Part shown: in pieces, positions 35,263 to 43,419 of the stretch
Numbering within the stretch: the first letter of the stretch is position 1
How the letters are laid out: each line of letters starts with the position of its first letter
From: Arthrobacter sp. AFG20
GTDB taxonomy: Bacteria > Actinomycetota > Actinomycetes > Actinomycetales > Micrococcaceae
DNA: 64,000 nt
Direction: 5' to 3'
Assembly: GCF_002892795.1 (NCBI RefSeq)
Contig: NZ_PJMC01000001.1
Location: forward strand, 1-64,000
Position numbers and translations under genes: made by a program
Notes under the pieces: generated by a model
What the model was told of the DNA's origin: nothing
The model's input: only the letters and a program-made list of their open reading frames with translations
The model's database searches: none

Positions 35263-36996
35263 ATGACAACCGCTACCGAACTGCCGGCCTCCGACCCGTC
35301 CAGCACGACCACCACCGCCCCTGGCCTGCCGGGTGCCGGCGCGCCGGGCCAGGCCCCGGTGACCATGCTGAACCCGGACTTCCCGTTCAGCTACGACCAC
35401 TACCTGTCCCACCCGGACGGACTGGGTTCGGTCCCGCCGGAACTGCACGGCACCGAAGTCGCCGTGGTGGGTGCCGGCCTGTCCGGGCTGGTGACTGCCT
35501 ACGAGCTGATGAAGCTCGGGCTGCGTCCGGTGCTCTATGAGGCGGACCAGCTCGGCGGACGCCTCCGCACCGCAAGCTTCCCGGCGGCCCCGGATGTGGT
35601 GGCGGACCTGGGCGGGATGCGGTTCCCGGTCTCCGGCAAGGCGTTCTACCACTACATCGACCTGCTGGGGCTGGAGACGCAGGACTTCCCCAACCCGCTG
35701 GCCCCGGCGACCTCCAGCACCGTGATTGAGCTGGCGGGGCAGAAGCATTACGCCACCACCTCCGCGGACCTTCCGCCGTTCTTCCGCGAAGTGGCCGACG
35801 CCTGGAAGGCCGCCGTGAACGACGGCGCGCAGTTCACTCAAATGCAGGAGGCCATCCGGGCGCGGGACACGGCCCGGATCAAGGAACTGTGGAACGAGTT
35901 ACTGCCCGAACTGGACGAGGAGACCTTCTATGGTTTCATCGCCGGCAGCCAGGCCTTCAGGAAGGCAGGCTTCGCGCACCGTGAGGCATTCGGCCAGGTC
36001 GGCTTCGGCACCGGCGGCTGGGACACCGACTTCCCCAACTCCATCCTGGAAATCCTGCGCGTCGTGTACACCGACGCCGACGATCAGCACCGGCTTATTG
36101 CCGGCGGAGCGCAAAGGCTCCCCGAGGCACTCTGGCGCCACGCGCCGTCGGGCATGGTTCACTGGCCGGAGGGGACGTCCCTGGCGTCCCTGCACTCAGG
36201 CTCCCCGCGCGGAGCAGTGGAGCGGATCAGCCGCGATGCCGACGGCAACCTCCGCATCCGTGAGCGCTGGGGGAGGGAAGCCTCCTACCCGGCCGTGGTC
36301 ACCACCTGCCAGTCGTGGCTGCTGTCCACCCGGATCCACACCCAGGAGGCGCTGTTCCCGGCTGAGCTGTGGACGGCGATCGAGCGCTCGCACTATATGC
36401 AGTCGTCCAAGACGTTCGTGATGGTGGACCGGCCGTTCTGGAAGGACATCGATCCGGAAACGGGCAGGGACGTTCTGTCCATGACGCTCACGGACCGGCT
36501 CAACCGCGCCACCTACCTGCTGGACAACGGCCCGGACCAGCCTGCAGTGATCCTGCTGTCCTACACGTGGAACGACGACGCGCTGAAGTGGCTGGCGCTC
36601 GACGCCGACGAACGCGTGGAGCTGATGCTGCACTCGCTTGAGCAGATCTACCCGGGAGTGGACATCGCCAGCCACATCGTGGGCCAGCCCATCACCGTCT
36701 CCTGGGAGGCCGACCCCAACTTCATGGGCGCGTTCAAGGCCAACCTGCCCGGCCACTACCGTTACCAGCAGCGGCTCTTCACCCACTTCAAGCAGGACAA
36801 ACTGCCGGAAAGCCAGCGCGGCATCTTCCTCGCCGGCGACGACGTTTCCTTCACCGCCGGCTGGGCCGAGGGCGCGGTGACCACCGGACTGAACGCGGTG
36901 TGGGGTGTGGTGAACCACCTCGGTGGCTCCTCGGCCCCGGGCAACCCCGGACCCGGCGACCTGCTGGACGAGCTGGGACCGATCAGCCTGGACTGA
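35263..36996 (+). CDS. Flavin amino-acid 2-monooxygenase, L-lysine 2-monooxygenase (DavB) like
   Basis: 577 residues with GGAGA before the ATG. A FAD-binding amine oxidase: EVAVVGAGLSGLVTAYELM (dinucleotide fold), YEADQLGGRLRT, LGGMRFPVS, and the C-terminal FLAGDDVSFTAGWAEGAV. From memory of the family it is closely similar along its whole length to Pseudomonas DavB, for example YMQSSKTFVMVDRPFWKD, LSMTLTDRL and ITVSWEADPNF. DavB decarboxylates lysine oxidatively to 5-aminovaleramide, which an amidase (31062-31892) then cleaves. Tryptophan or arginine 2-monooxygenase are alternatives. The N-terminal 30 residues are a Thr/Pro/Gly-rich extension. Confidence 0.85.
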   Translation: MTTATELPASDPSSTTTTAPGLPGAGAPGQAPVTMLNPDFPFSYDHYLSHPDGLGSVPPELHGTEVAVVGAGLSGLVTAYELMKLGLRPVLYEADQLGGRLRTASFPAAPDVVADLGGMRFPVSGKAFYHYIDLLGLETQDFPNPLAPATSSTVIELAGQKHYATTSADLPPFFREVADAWKAAVNDGAQFTQMQEAIRARDTARIKELWNELLPELDEETFYGFIAGSQAFRKAGFAHREAFGQVGFGTGGWDTDFPNSILEILRVVYTDADDQHRLIAGGAQRLPEALWRHAPSGMVHWPEGTSLASLHSGSPRGAVERISRDADGNLRIRERWGREASYPAVVTTCQSWLLSTRIHTQEALFPAELWTAIERSHYMQSSKTFVMVDRPFWKDIDPETGRDVLSMTLTDRLNRATYLLDNGPDQPAVILLSYTWNDDALKWLALDADERVELMLHSLEQIYPGVDIASHIVGQPITVSWEADPNFMGAFKANLPGHYRYQQRLFTHFKQDKLPESQRGIFLAGDDVSFTAGWAEGAVTTGLNAVWGVVNHLGGSSAPGNPGPGDLLDELGPISLD

Positions 36997-37005
36997 GCCG
37001 GCGGG

Positions 37006-37072
37006 CCCCAACTAGGTAGCACGCCAGGGCGTTCCCAGCGCTGGGAAGGCCCTGTGCTGCGACCTACTTGGG
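37006..37072. terminator. Long imperfect hairpin between convergent genes
   Basis: CCCAACTAGGTAGCAC...CAGGGC...TTCCCAGC pairs with GCTGGGAA...GCCCTG...GCTGCGACCTACTTGGG. The right arm includes the stop of the gamma-carbonic-anhydrase-like gene. Confidence 0.75.
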
Positions 37073-37588
37073 TGCGTGGAGTTCGCGGTGCGCCTGGGCG
37101 AGCTCGCGGTAGCGCGCCGCGTTGCGCTTCACGCCGTCGAACTCCTCATCGGTGAGTTCGCGGCGGACCTTGGCCGGGACCCCGGCCACCAGCGAGCGGG
37201 GCGGGACTACCGTGCCTTCCAGCACGACGGCACCGGCCGCCACGAGCGATCCGGCGCCGATCACCGCTCCGTTGAGGATGGTGGCGCTCATGCCGATAAG
37301 GCAGTCGTCCTCCACGGTGCAGCCATGGACGACGGCGCTGTGCCCGACGCTGACCCGCGCCCCGACACTGCAGGGGAAGCCGGGGTCGGCATGCAGCACC
37401 ACGTTGTCCTGCAGGTTGCTGCCGGTGCCCACGGTGATGGCGGCGGTGTCCGCGCGCACCGAAACGCCGTAGAACGCGCTGGCGTCCTCGGCGAGCGTGG
37501 CACGGCCGATGACCGACGCCGTCGGCGCAACGAAAACGGAGGGGTGGATGTCCGGTGTGTCACCGGCAAAGGGGTAAATGGGAGCCAT
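37064..37588 (-). CDS. Gamma-carbonic-anhydrase-like left-handed beta-helix protein
   Basis: 174 residues, the normal size for this family. Hexapeptide repeats run from residue 15 to 140 (VFVAPTASVIGRATLAEDAS, NGAVIGAGSLVAAGAVV). Zinc-ligand histidines are visible in NVVLHADPG and VGHSAVVHGC. The fold is shared by CamH-type gamma carbonic anhydrases, PaaY and YrdA proteins, so carbonic anhydrase activity is possible but not certain. The end (NAARYRELAQAHREL) is the usual C-terminal helix. It sits alone between a terminator and an upstream interrupted palindrome. Confidence 0.88.
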   Translation of the reverse strand: MAPIYPFAGDTPDIHPSVFVAPTASVIGRATLAEDASAFYGVSVRADTAAITVGTGSNLQDNVVLHADPGFPCSVGARVSVGHSAVVHGCTVEDDCLIGMSATILNGAVIGAGSLVAAGAVVLEGTVVPPRSLVAGVPAKVRRELTDEEFDGVKRNAARYRELAQAHRELHAPK

Positions 37589-37630
37589 GCCCCAAGCCTA
37601 GGACACGGTGACCTGATGACCCCTCCTTTG

Positions 37631-37693
37631 GAGTTTTTGTCCAGTTGCCGCGGGTTAGGGGGCAATTAGGGCACGATATCTCGACAAAAACTC
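37631..37693. repeat. Interrupted palindrome GAGTTTTTGTC ... GACAAAAACTC
   Basis: Perfect 11-bp arms at 37631-37641 and 37683-37693, 41 bp apart, with a weaker inner TTGCC/GGCAA stem. It lies between the SMR gene end (37770, minus) and the gamma-CA start (37588, minus), so it may be a terminator for the first or an operator for the second. Confidence 0.65.
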
Positions 37694-37769
37694 ATGCGAT
37701 GAAGGTGAGCGCGCGTCCCGGCAGAATGAAGTCCGCTGCCACGGCGTCCCGGTCTGAGTCCGGCGGCCG

Positions 37770-38090
37770 TCAGTGGGTTCCGCCGACGTTCAGGACGACG
37801 ACGCCGGCGACCACCAATGCGATCCCGAGGACCTTCATGAGGTTCAGTTCCTCGCCGAGGAAAACGGCGCCGATGGCCACGATGGCAACCGTTCCAAGGC
37901 CCGACCAGAGGGCATAGGCGACGCCGACAGGCACACTTTTGACCACCTGCGACAGCAGCGCGAAGGCAACGCCGTAGGCCCCCAGGCACCAGACGCTGGG
38001 CCAGAGCCGGCTAAATCCCTCTGTCGACTTCAGCAGGCTGGTGCCTAGAACCTCCGCGGCGATCGCCAGTGCCAGATACACGTAGCCCAA
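37770..38090 (-). CDS. Small multidrug resistance (SMR) family exporter
   Basis: 106 residues from a TTG at 38090 with AGAGGAC about 8 nt upstream; the frame stays open to 38303 but the family begins here. Four helices, as in EmrE/QacE: YVYLALAIAAEVLGTSLL with the essential Glu in helix 1, VAFALLSQVVKSVPVGVAYALWSGLG, IVAIGAVFLGEELN, and VLGIALVVAGVVVLNVG. It would exchange lipophilic cations or guanidinium-like compounds for protons. Nothing in the context tells which. A stem-loop lies further upstream. Confidence 0.88.
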   Translation of the reverse strand: MGYVYLALAIAAEVLGTSLLKSTEGFSRLWPSVWCLGAYGVAFALLSQVVKSVPVGVAYALWSGLGTVAIVAIGAVFLGEELNLMKVLGIALVVAGVVVLNVGGTH

Positions 38091-38220
38091 GAAGTGTTGT
38101 CCTCTCTCATTGCTGGGGCGTAACCGGCGTGCCGCCGGCGCTTCGCACCCAACCACTCCCATCCTAGGTGCGCGCGGAACGGCGGACTCACCCAAGGGTC
38201 CGCGAGAGCTCCTGGCCGAT

Positions 38221-38253
38221 AACCCGGGTGCCTTCGGGGAGTACTCCCGGGTT
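38221..38253 (-). terminator. Hairpin after the methyltransferase gene
   Basis: AACCCGGG and CCCGGGTT arms enclose GTGCCTTCGGGGAGTACT; downstream of the methyltransferase stop at 38275 on the minus strand. Confidence 0.6.
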
Positions 38254-38274
38254 GGTGCGCCGTGCTGGCCGCGC

Positions 38275-38634
38275 TCAGGGGAGGACGACGGCGATTGGCG
38301 CACCCGGTTCTGCCACCCGCTCCAGCTCCCGCACGACGTCGTCCGCCTGGTCTGCCGTAAGGCCCTCCAGCGACTGGACCGCCCAGACTGCGGGGAACGT
38401 ATTCGCGGCGAACGGCAGGCACGTGGGCTCCGCCACTGACACGCTCAGGCGGCGGGCCATGGCGTAGCGGACGTTGCCGTCGAAGGGATCCACGCCCGTG
38501 TAGTGGATGCCGGCCTGGACGAACCGGAGGCCGTCGTCGCCCGGGCCGCAGCACACGTCCAGCACGGCGTGCCTGCCCTGTGCCTTGAGCAGGGCGATGA
38601 AGGGTTCCAGCGAAGTTTCGGTCAGCAGAGTCAT
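38275..38634 (-). CDS. Small class I SAM-dependent methyltransferase
   Basis: 119 residues. Motif I (AVLDVCCGPGDDGLRF) starts at residue 23, motif II acidic end at YTGVDPFDGN, motif III-like AEPTCLPFAANTFPAVWAVQSLEGL, and the end GAPIAVVLP. This covers strands 1 to 5 of the fold, but stops there: most class I methyltransferases are 180-250 residues, so the C-terminal sheet edge is missing. It could be a compact enzyme or a truncated one; no continuing homologous frame is evident beyond the stop. A TTAACCA-TGGTTAA palindrome lies 5 bp before the start. Confidence 0.68.
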   Translation of the reverse strand: MTLLTETSLEPFIALLKAQGRHAVLDVCCGPGDDGLRFVQAGIHYTGVDPFDGNVRYAMARRLSVSVAEPTCLPFAANTFPAVWAVQSLEGLTADQADDVVRELERVAEPGAPIAVVLP

Positions 38635-38638
38635 CCTG

Positions 38639-38656
38639 TTAACCAGTCTTGGTTAA
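38639..38656. promoter_or_regulatory. Palindrome TTAACCA-N4-TGGTTAA at the methyltransferase start
   Basis: Perfect 7-bp arms, 5 bp upstream of the ATG at 38634. An operator is the simplest reading; it also lies near the purU stop-side (38746). Confidence 0.45.
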
Positions 38657-38745
38657 AACCCGCTGAGTGTGAACCGCTACGCCGCCCAGGGAACCCAGAA
38701 CCGCCGCCGCTGGCACAATGCCGGCGGCGGGTGGTTTAAGAGTGA

Positions 38746-39606
38746 TCAGTTAAAGACGACCGTCCGGTTGCCGTCCAGGAGCACGCGGTGTTCGGCGTGC
38801 CACTGCACGGCCTGGGCGAGAGTGCGGCCTTCCACGTCCCGGCCCATCTGCACGAACTGCTCCGGCGTGCGCGCGTGGTCCACCCGGATGACTTCCTGCT
38901 CGATGATCGGGCCCTCGTCCAATGCGGCGGTGACGTAATGCGCGGTGGCACCGATCAGCTTCACGCCGCGGGCATGGGCCTGGTGGTAGGGCTTGGCGCC
39001 CTTGAAGGACGGCAGGAAGGAATGGTGGATGTTGATGGCCTTGCCGGTCAGCTCCGTGCACAGCTCGTCCGAGATGATCTGCATGTAACGGGCCAGGACG
39101 GTCAGTTCGACGCCCTCTTCAGCGATGATCTTGCGCAGCTGGTCCTCGGCCTGCGCCTTCGTGTCGGACGTCACCGGGATGTAGTGGAACGGGATGCCGT
39201 AGAACTCGGCCAGGCCGGCCAGGTCCCGGTGGTTGGAGACAATAGCGGGAACCTCGATGGGCAGCGTGCCCGAGCGCTGCAGGAACAGGAGGTCGTTCAG
39301 GCAGTGGGCGGACTTGCTTGCCATCAGCAGGGTACGGACCTTCCGGCCCACAGGGTTCAGGTTCCACTGCATGCCGAAGGCATCGGCCACTGGCTCCAGG
39401 GCAGCCACCACCTCGGTCTGAGGGGCGGTGGTGGTGGCTTCCACGCGCATGAAGAAAGTGCCGGTGGACTCGCTGCCGTACTGCTGGGAGTCCGTAATAT
39501 TGCAGCCGGCCACGAGCAGAGCGCCGGCAACGGCGTGCACAATTCCAGGGCGGTCGGGGCAGGAAAGGGTTACTACGTACGATTTGGCGAGCTGGTCTTC
39601 ATTCAC
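38746..39606 (-). CDS. purU: Formyltetrahydrofolate deformylase
   Basis: 286 residues from a GTG at 39606; an open frame extends further upstream into the riboswitch region but without a ribosome site. It hydrolyses 10-formyl-THF to formate and THF, balancing one-carbon pools. N-terminal ACT domain (VVTLSCPDRPGIVHAVAGAL). C-terminal formyltransferase-like domain with the active-site INIHHSFLPSFKGAKPYHQA, IGATAHYVTAALDEGPII and catalytic Asp in LDEGP. It is divergent from glyA, whose ZTP riboswitch starts about 45 bp away, so the intergenic region serves two one-carbon operons. Confidence 0.95.
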   Translation of the reverse strand: MNEDQLAKSYVVTLSCPDRPGIVHAVAGALLVAGCNITDSQQYGSESTGTFFMRVEATTTAPQTEVVAALEPVADAFGMQWNLNPVGRKVRTLLMASKSAHCLNDLLFLQRSGTLPIEVPAIVSNHRDLAGLAEFYGIPFHYIPVTSDTKAQAEDQLRKIIAEEGVELTVLARYMQIISDELCTELTGKAINIHHSFLPSFKGAKPYHQAHARGVKLIGATAHYVTAALDEGPIIEQEVIRVDHARTPEQFVQMGRDVEGRTLAQAVQWHAEHRVLLDGNRTVVFN

Positions 39607-39648
39607 GAAGAACAGCCTACCCGCGCGTCGGCGCCGCTTTTGATAGTG

Positions 39649-39733
39649 TGGTGGCGTCGCAACTGGCGTTTGGGTGGCTAACCACCAGGGAGCGGCATTC
39701 ACGAAGACCACGGATCGTACGCCTGGGCCGAGG
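39649..39733 (+). promoter_or_regulatory. ZTP (pfl motif) riboswitch upstream of glyA
   Basis: The conserved ZTP features occur in order: AACTGGCG (39661-39668), a GGTGG-CTAA-CCACC hairpin (39673-39686), CAGGGAGCGGCATTC, and after a variable spacer GATCGTACGCCTGGGCC (39713-39729), the hallmark GCCUGGGC element that forms the pseudoknot with CUGGCG. This is the known arrangement of ZTP/ZMP-sensing riboswitches in front of actinobacterial glyA and folD genes. ZMP is the substrate of the PurH enzyme; it accumulates when 10-formyl-THF is short, which turns on folate genes. The remaining ~175 bp to the glyA start probably hold the expression platform; I cannot define it. Confidence 0.88.
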
Positions 39734-39909
39734 GTCATGTTTTGCCGGTAGCGCTGCGCTTCTCGAAGAGCAGCCACCCAGTGCGCTGCGGCGCCCTTAA
39801 CAGACGTGCGCCCGGAAGCGTTTCCGGATGGTGGTCATCGAAGGGCGGAGCAACGTTCAAGCCGGTAGCCTGACCTTTAGCAGTGCCCATCCCTAGCCAG
39901 GAGTTCTTC

Positions 39910-41214
39910 GTGACTACTTCACCGACTTCCGTTAGCACCTCCTTCGTCAGCAATCAGCCGCTGGCTGAGCTCGATCCCGAGATCGCCGCAGTACTGGACC
40001 AGGAACTCGGCCGCCAGCGCGGCACCCTGGAAATGATCGCCTCCGAAAACTTCGCGCCCCGCGCGGTCATGGAAGCCCAGGGCTCCGTTCTGACCAACAA
40101 GTACGCCGAGGGCTACCCGGGCCGCCGCTACTACGGCGGCTGCGAGTACGTGGACGTGGCCGAGCAGCTGGCCATTGACCGGGTCAAGGACCTGTTCGGC
40201 GCCGAATACGCCAACGTCCAGCCGCACTCCGGCGCGCAGGCCAACGCCGCCGCGCTCTCCGCCATGATCACCCCCGGTGACAAGATCCTGGGCCTGTCCC
40301 TGGCCCACGGCGGACACCTCACGCACGGCATGAAGCTGAACTTCTCCGGCAAGCTCTACAACGTGGCCGCCTACCAGGTGGAGCAGGACAACTTCCGCGT
40401 CGACATGGACAAGCTCCGCGAGCAGGCCATCGCCGAAAAGCCGCAGGTGATCATCGCCGGCTGGTCCGCCTACCCGCGCCACCTCGACTTCGCCGCGTTC
40501 CGTTCGATCGCCGATGAAGTGGGCGCCCTGCTCTGGACAGACATGGCGCACTTCGCCGGCCTCGTGGCAGCAGGCCTGCACCCGAGCCCGGTCCCGTACT
40601 CCGACGTCGTCACCTCCACCGTGCACAAGACCCTGGCCGGCCCCCGCTCGGGTGTGATCCTGGCCAAGCAGGAGTGGGCCAAGAAACTCAACTCCAACGT
40701 CTTCCCGGGCCAGCAGGGCGGACCCCTCATGCACGTCATCGCCGCCAAGGCCGTGGCCTTCAAGATCGCCGGCACCGCCGAATTCAAGGAGCGCCAGGAG
40801 CGCGTCCTGGAAGGCGCCAAGATCATCGCCGACCGCCTCAACCAGTCCGATGTTGCCGAGGCGGGCGTCTCCGTCCTCACCGGCGGCACCGACGTTCACC
40901 TGGTGCTGGTCGACCTGCGCAACTCGCAGCTGGACGGCCAGCAGGCCGAGGACCTCCTGCACTCCGTGGGCATCACCGTCAACCGCAACGCCGTGCCGTT
41001 CGACCCGCGCCCGCCGATGGTCACGTCCGGCCTGCGCATCGGCACCCCGGCCCTGGCCACCCGCGGCTTCGGCGCCACCGAATTCACCGAGGTCGCCGAG
41101 ATCATCGCCACCGCACTGAAGGCCGGCTCCGCCACGGACGTTGAGGCCCTGCAGGCCCGCGTGGACAAGCTCGCCGCCGACTTCCCGCTGTACCCGCAGC
41201 ACGAGCAGTGGTGA
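39910..41214 (+). CDS. glyA: Serine hydroxymethyltransferase
   Basis: 434 residues from a GTG at 39910 with CCAGGAG 6 nt upstream; an in-frame start at 39883 lacks a ribosome site. It converts serine and THF to glycine and 5,10-methylene-THF, PLP-dependent. Motifs: [33 protein letters not shown], the [10 protein letters not shown] phosphate site, and the PLP-Lys in [17 protein letters not shown]. It forms an operon with folD, with only 3 bp between them, and is preceded by a ZTP riboswitch. Confidence 0.97.
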   Translation: MTTSPTSVSTSFVSNQPLAELDPEIAAVLDQELGRQRGTLEMIASENFAPRAVMEAQGSVLTNKYAEGYPGRRYYGGCEYVDVAEQLAIDRVKDLFGAEYANVQPHSGAQANAAALSAMITPGDKILGLSLAHGGHLTHGMKLNFSGKLYNVAAYQVEQDNFRVDMDKLREQAIAEKPQVIIAGWSAYPRHLDFAAFRSIADEVGALLWTDMAHFAGLVAAGLHPSPVPYSDVVTSTVHKTLAGPRSGVILAKQEWAKKLNSNVFPGQQGGPLMHVIAAKAVAFKIAGTAEFKERQERVLEGAKIIADRLNQSDVAEAGVSVLTGGTDVHLVLVDLRNSQLDGQQAEDLLHSVGITVNRNAVPFDPRPPMVTSGLRIGTPALATRGFGATEFTEVAEIIATALKAGSATDVEALQARVDKLAADFPLYPQHEQW

Positions 41215-41217
41215 TCC

Positions 41218-42117
41218 ATGACTGAAACCGCAAAAACCGCGCAGATCCTTGACGGCAAGGCTACCGCCGCTGCTATCAAGGCCGAGCTGACCGAACGCGT
41301 GGCCGCACTCAAGGCCAAGGGCGTCACTCCGGGACTGGGCACCATCCTGGTGGGGTCTGACCCCGGCAGCACCTGGTACGTGGGCGGCAAGCACAAGGAC
41401 TGCGCCGAGGTGGGCATCAACTCCATCCGCCGTGACCTGCCCGAGGAAACCACGCAGGACGAGCTCCTGGCCGTGGTCCGCGAGCTGAACGACAACCCGG
41501 AGTGCACCGGCTACATCGTCCAGCTGCCGCTGCCCAAGCACATCGACCAGGACGTCATCCTGGAGGCCATGGATCCGGAGAAGGACGCCGACGGCCTGCA
41601 CCCGATGAACCTGGGCCGGCTCGTGGCCAACATCAGCGGCCCCATGAAGTCCCCGCTGCCCTGCACGCCCAAAGGCTGCGTGGAACTGCTCACCCGGCAC
41701 GGTATTGACCTGAAGGGCAAGCGGGTCCTCGTGGTGGGCCGCGGTGTGACCATCGGCCGCCCGGTTGGCCTGCTGCTGACCCGCAAGGATGTCAACGCCA
41801 CCGTGGTGCTGGCACACACCGGCACCGCCGACCTGCCTGCCGAACTCCGGCAGGCCGACGTCGTGATCGCCGCGGCCGGCGTGCCGCACCTGGTCAGGGC
41901 GGAGGACCTGAAGCCGGGCGCCATCGTGCTCGACGTCGGCGTCAGCCGTGTGGACGACGGCACCGGCAAAGCCGTGGTCACCGGAGACGTGCACCCCGAC
42001 GCTGCCGACGTCGCCGCCTGGCTGTCCCCGAACCCGGGTGGCGTGGGTCCGATGACGCGCGCCATGCTCCTGGCCAACGTGGTGGAAACCGCGGAACGCC
42101 AGGCGGGCATCGCTTAA
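41218..42117 (+). CDS. folD: Methylene-THF dehydrogenase / methenyl-THF cyclohydrolase
   Basis: 299 residues. Converts 5,10-methylene-THF to 10-formyl-THF, the cofactor of PurN and PurH. Motifs: the [14 protein letters not shown] segment (Tyr-x-x-x-Lys of the active site appears as Y-V-G-G-K), [29 protein letters not shown] segment, [10 protein letters not shown], and [14 protein letters not shown] in the NADP site. It follows glyA at 3 bp and shares its riboswitch control; the operon ends in a hairpin. Confidence 0.97.
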   Translation: MTETAKTAQILDGKATAAAIKAELTERVAALKAKGVTPGLGTILVGSDPGSTWYVGGKHKDCAEVGINSIRRDLPEETTQDELLAVVRELNDNPECTGYIVQLPLPKHIDQDVILEAMDPEKDADGLHPMNLGRLVANISGPMKSPLPCTPKGCVELLTRHGIDLKGKRVLVVGRGVTIGRPVGLLLTRKDVNATVVLAHTGTADLPAELRQADVVIAAAGVPHLVRAEDLKPGAIVLDVGVSRVDDGTGKAVVTGDVHPDAADVAAWLSPNPGGVGPMTRAMLLANVVETAERQAGIA

Positions 42118-42138
42118 GCGCTCCCCACCCGCCCCGCT

Positions 42139-42174
42139 GTAGGGCGTCTACTCCTCCGGGAGTAGGCGCCCTAC
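42139..42174 (+). terminator. Terminator of the glyA-folD operon
   Basis: GTAGGGCG-CTACTCC pairs with GGAGTAG-CGCCCTAC with one mismatch per arm and a short loop, 22 bp after the folD stop. Confidence 0.8.
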
Positions 42175-42222
42175 GCCCTTAAGCCGACGACGGCCCGGGG
42201 CTTCCCGGCTAGGCTCGGACGT

Positions 42223-43419
42223 ATGCAGCGCCGTTTCCGGGGACCGCCCACAGCAGCCATCGTGGTTGCCGTGGCCGTCTTCGAGGTGGTGGGCACCGTC
42301 TTCGCCTCCGCCCGCCAGCCGGACCACCGGCCGCTGGATGCCCTCGCGTTCGTCTTGCTGCTGGCCGGTCCGGTCTCCCTGTCGCTGCGGCGCCGCGCCC
42401 CGCTGGTGATGCTTCCTGCCGCGGCGGCGTCCGTCGCGGCGTATCTGGCGCTCGGCTACGCGTGGGGTCCGGTGTTCCTGTCCCTGGCGCTGGCGATCGT
42501 GCTTTCCGCGGCGGCCGGGAAGCGCTGGCAGACCTGGACCGTGGCCGGCGCATGCGCAGCCGTCCTGGTGGCAGGCGCAGCAGCCGGTGGCGACGAGTTC
42601 GCCCTGATCCGGGCGTTTGCCGGCACCTCGTGGCTGGCTATTCTTGTGCTGCTGGGGGAGGGCGTGCGGCTGCGCACCGAACGGGTGGCGGAACGGCGCC
42701 GCCAGCATGAGGCCCGCGAACAGGCCGCCCGGGACGAGTACCGGCTGACGCTCGCCCGGGACATCCACGACGTCGTCGCCCATTCCCTCTCACTCATCAA
42801 CGTCCGCGCCTCGGTGGCGCTCCACCTGGGGGAGAAGGACCCCGCCCAGTTCCGCCCCGCGCTGGAAGCCATCAAGGCCGCGAGCAAGGATTCGCTCGCT
42901 GAGGTCCGCCAGCTCCTGGGCGTGCTCCGCGAGGACGCCCCGCTGAGCCCTGCTCCGCCGCCGCGGCTGGACAGGATTCCCGGGCTCGCCGACGACGCCC
43001 GACGCGCGGGGCTCGAAGTCAGCCTGACCCAGCCGGAGGCGGCCGCTGTGCAGCAGCTGCCGGACGCCGTCCAGGGAGCCGCATACCGGATCGTCCAGGA
43101 GGCCCTGACCAACGTGGTGCGGCATTCCGGAGCTCGGAAGGCCGCCGTCGTCCTTGCCCTGCAGGGCACGGCGCCGGTGGGGAACCCCGGAAAGCAGCTC
43201 ACCGTGACCGTTGACGACGACGGCGCCGGGGCCACCGGAGTGCCCGAAGGCAACGGGGTGACGGGGATGCGGGAGAGGGCGGCCGCCGTGGGCGGCTCGC
43301 TTCAGGTTGAGCCCCTAAACCTCGCGCCGCTGCATCCTGGCTGGCGGGTCCGCGCGGTGATACCGGTCACCGGGCCGCTGGCCGGCCCCTTGCCGGGATC
43401 CGAACGGGAGGCACAGTGA
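42223..43419 (+). CDS. Sensor histidine kinase, HisKA_3 (NarL/DesK) type
   Basis: 398 residues. About five membrane segments in residues 10-150 with short loops, so the signal is probably sensed in or at the membrane. A coiled linker (RTERVAERRRQHEAREQAAR) precedes the HisKA_3 dimerisation domain with the phospho-His in ARDIHDVVAHSLSL (near residue 180). The ATPase domain has RIVQEALTNVVRHSGA (N box), DDDGAGATG and GVTGMRERAAAVGGSL. The GTGA overlap with the response regulator gene shows a coupled pair. Ligand unknown; the ABC exporter downstream is a plausible target. Confidence 0.92.
   Translation: MQRRFRGPPTAAIVVAVAVFEVVGTVFASARQPDHRPLDALAFVLLLAGPVSLSLRRRAPLVMLPAAAASVAAYLALGYAWGPVFLSLALAIVLSAAAGKRWQTWTVAGACAAVLVAGAAAGGDEFALIRAFAGTSWLAILVLLGEGVRLRTERVAERRRQHEAREQAARDEYRLTLARDIHDVVAHSLSLINVRASVALHLGEKDPAQFRPALEAIKAASKDSLAEVRQLLGVLREDAPLSPAPPPRLDRIPGLADDARRAGLEVSLTQPEAAAVQQLPDAVQGAAYRIVQEALTNVVRHSGARKAAVVLALQGTAPVGNPGKQLTVTVDDDGAGATGVPEGNGVTGMRERAAAVGGSLQVEPLNLAPLHPGWRVRAVIPVTGPLAGPLPGSEREAQ

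Noticed and set aside
39919..41994. A 691-codon minus-strand frame across glyA and folD
   Set aside because: It spans two well-supported genes on the other strand and has no motif of its own.
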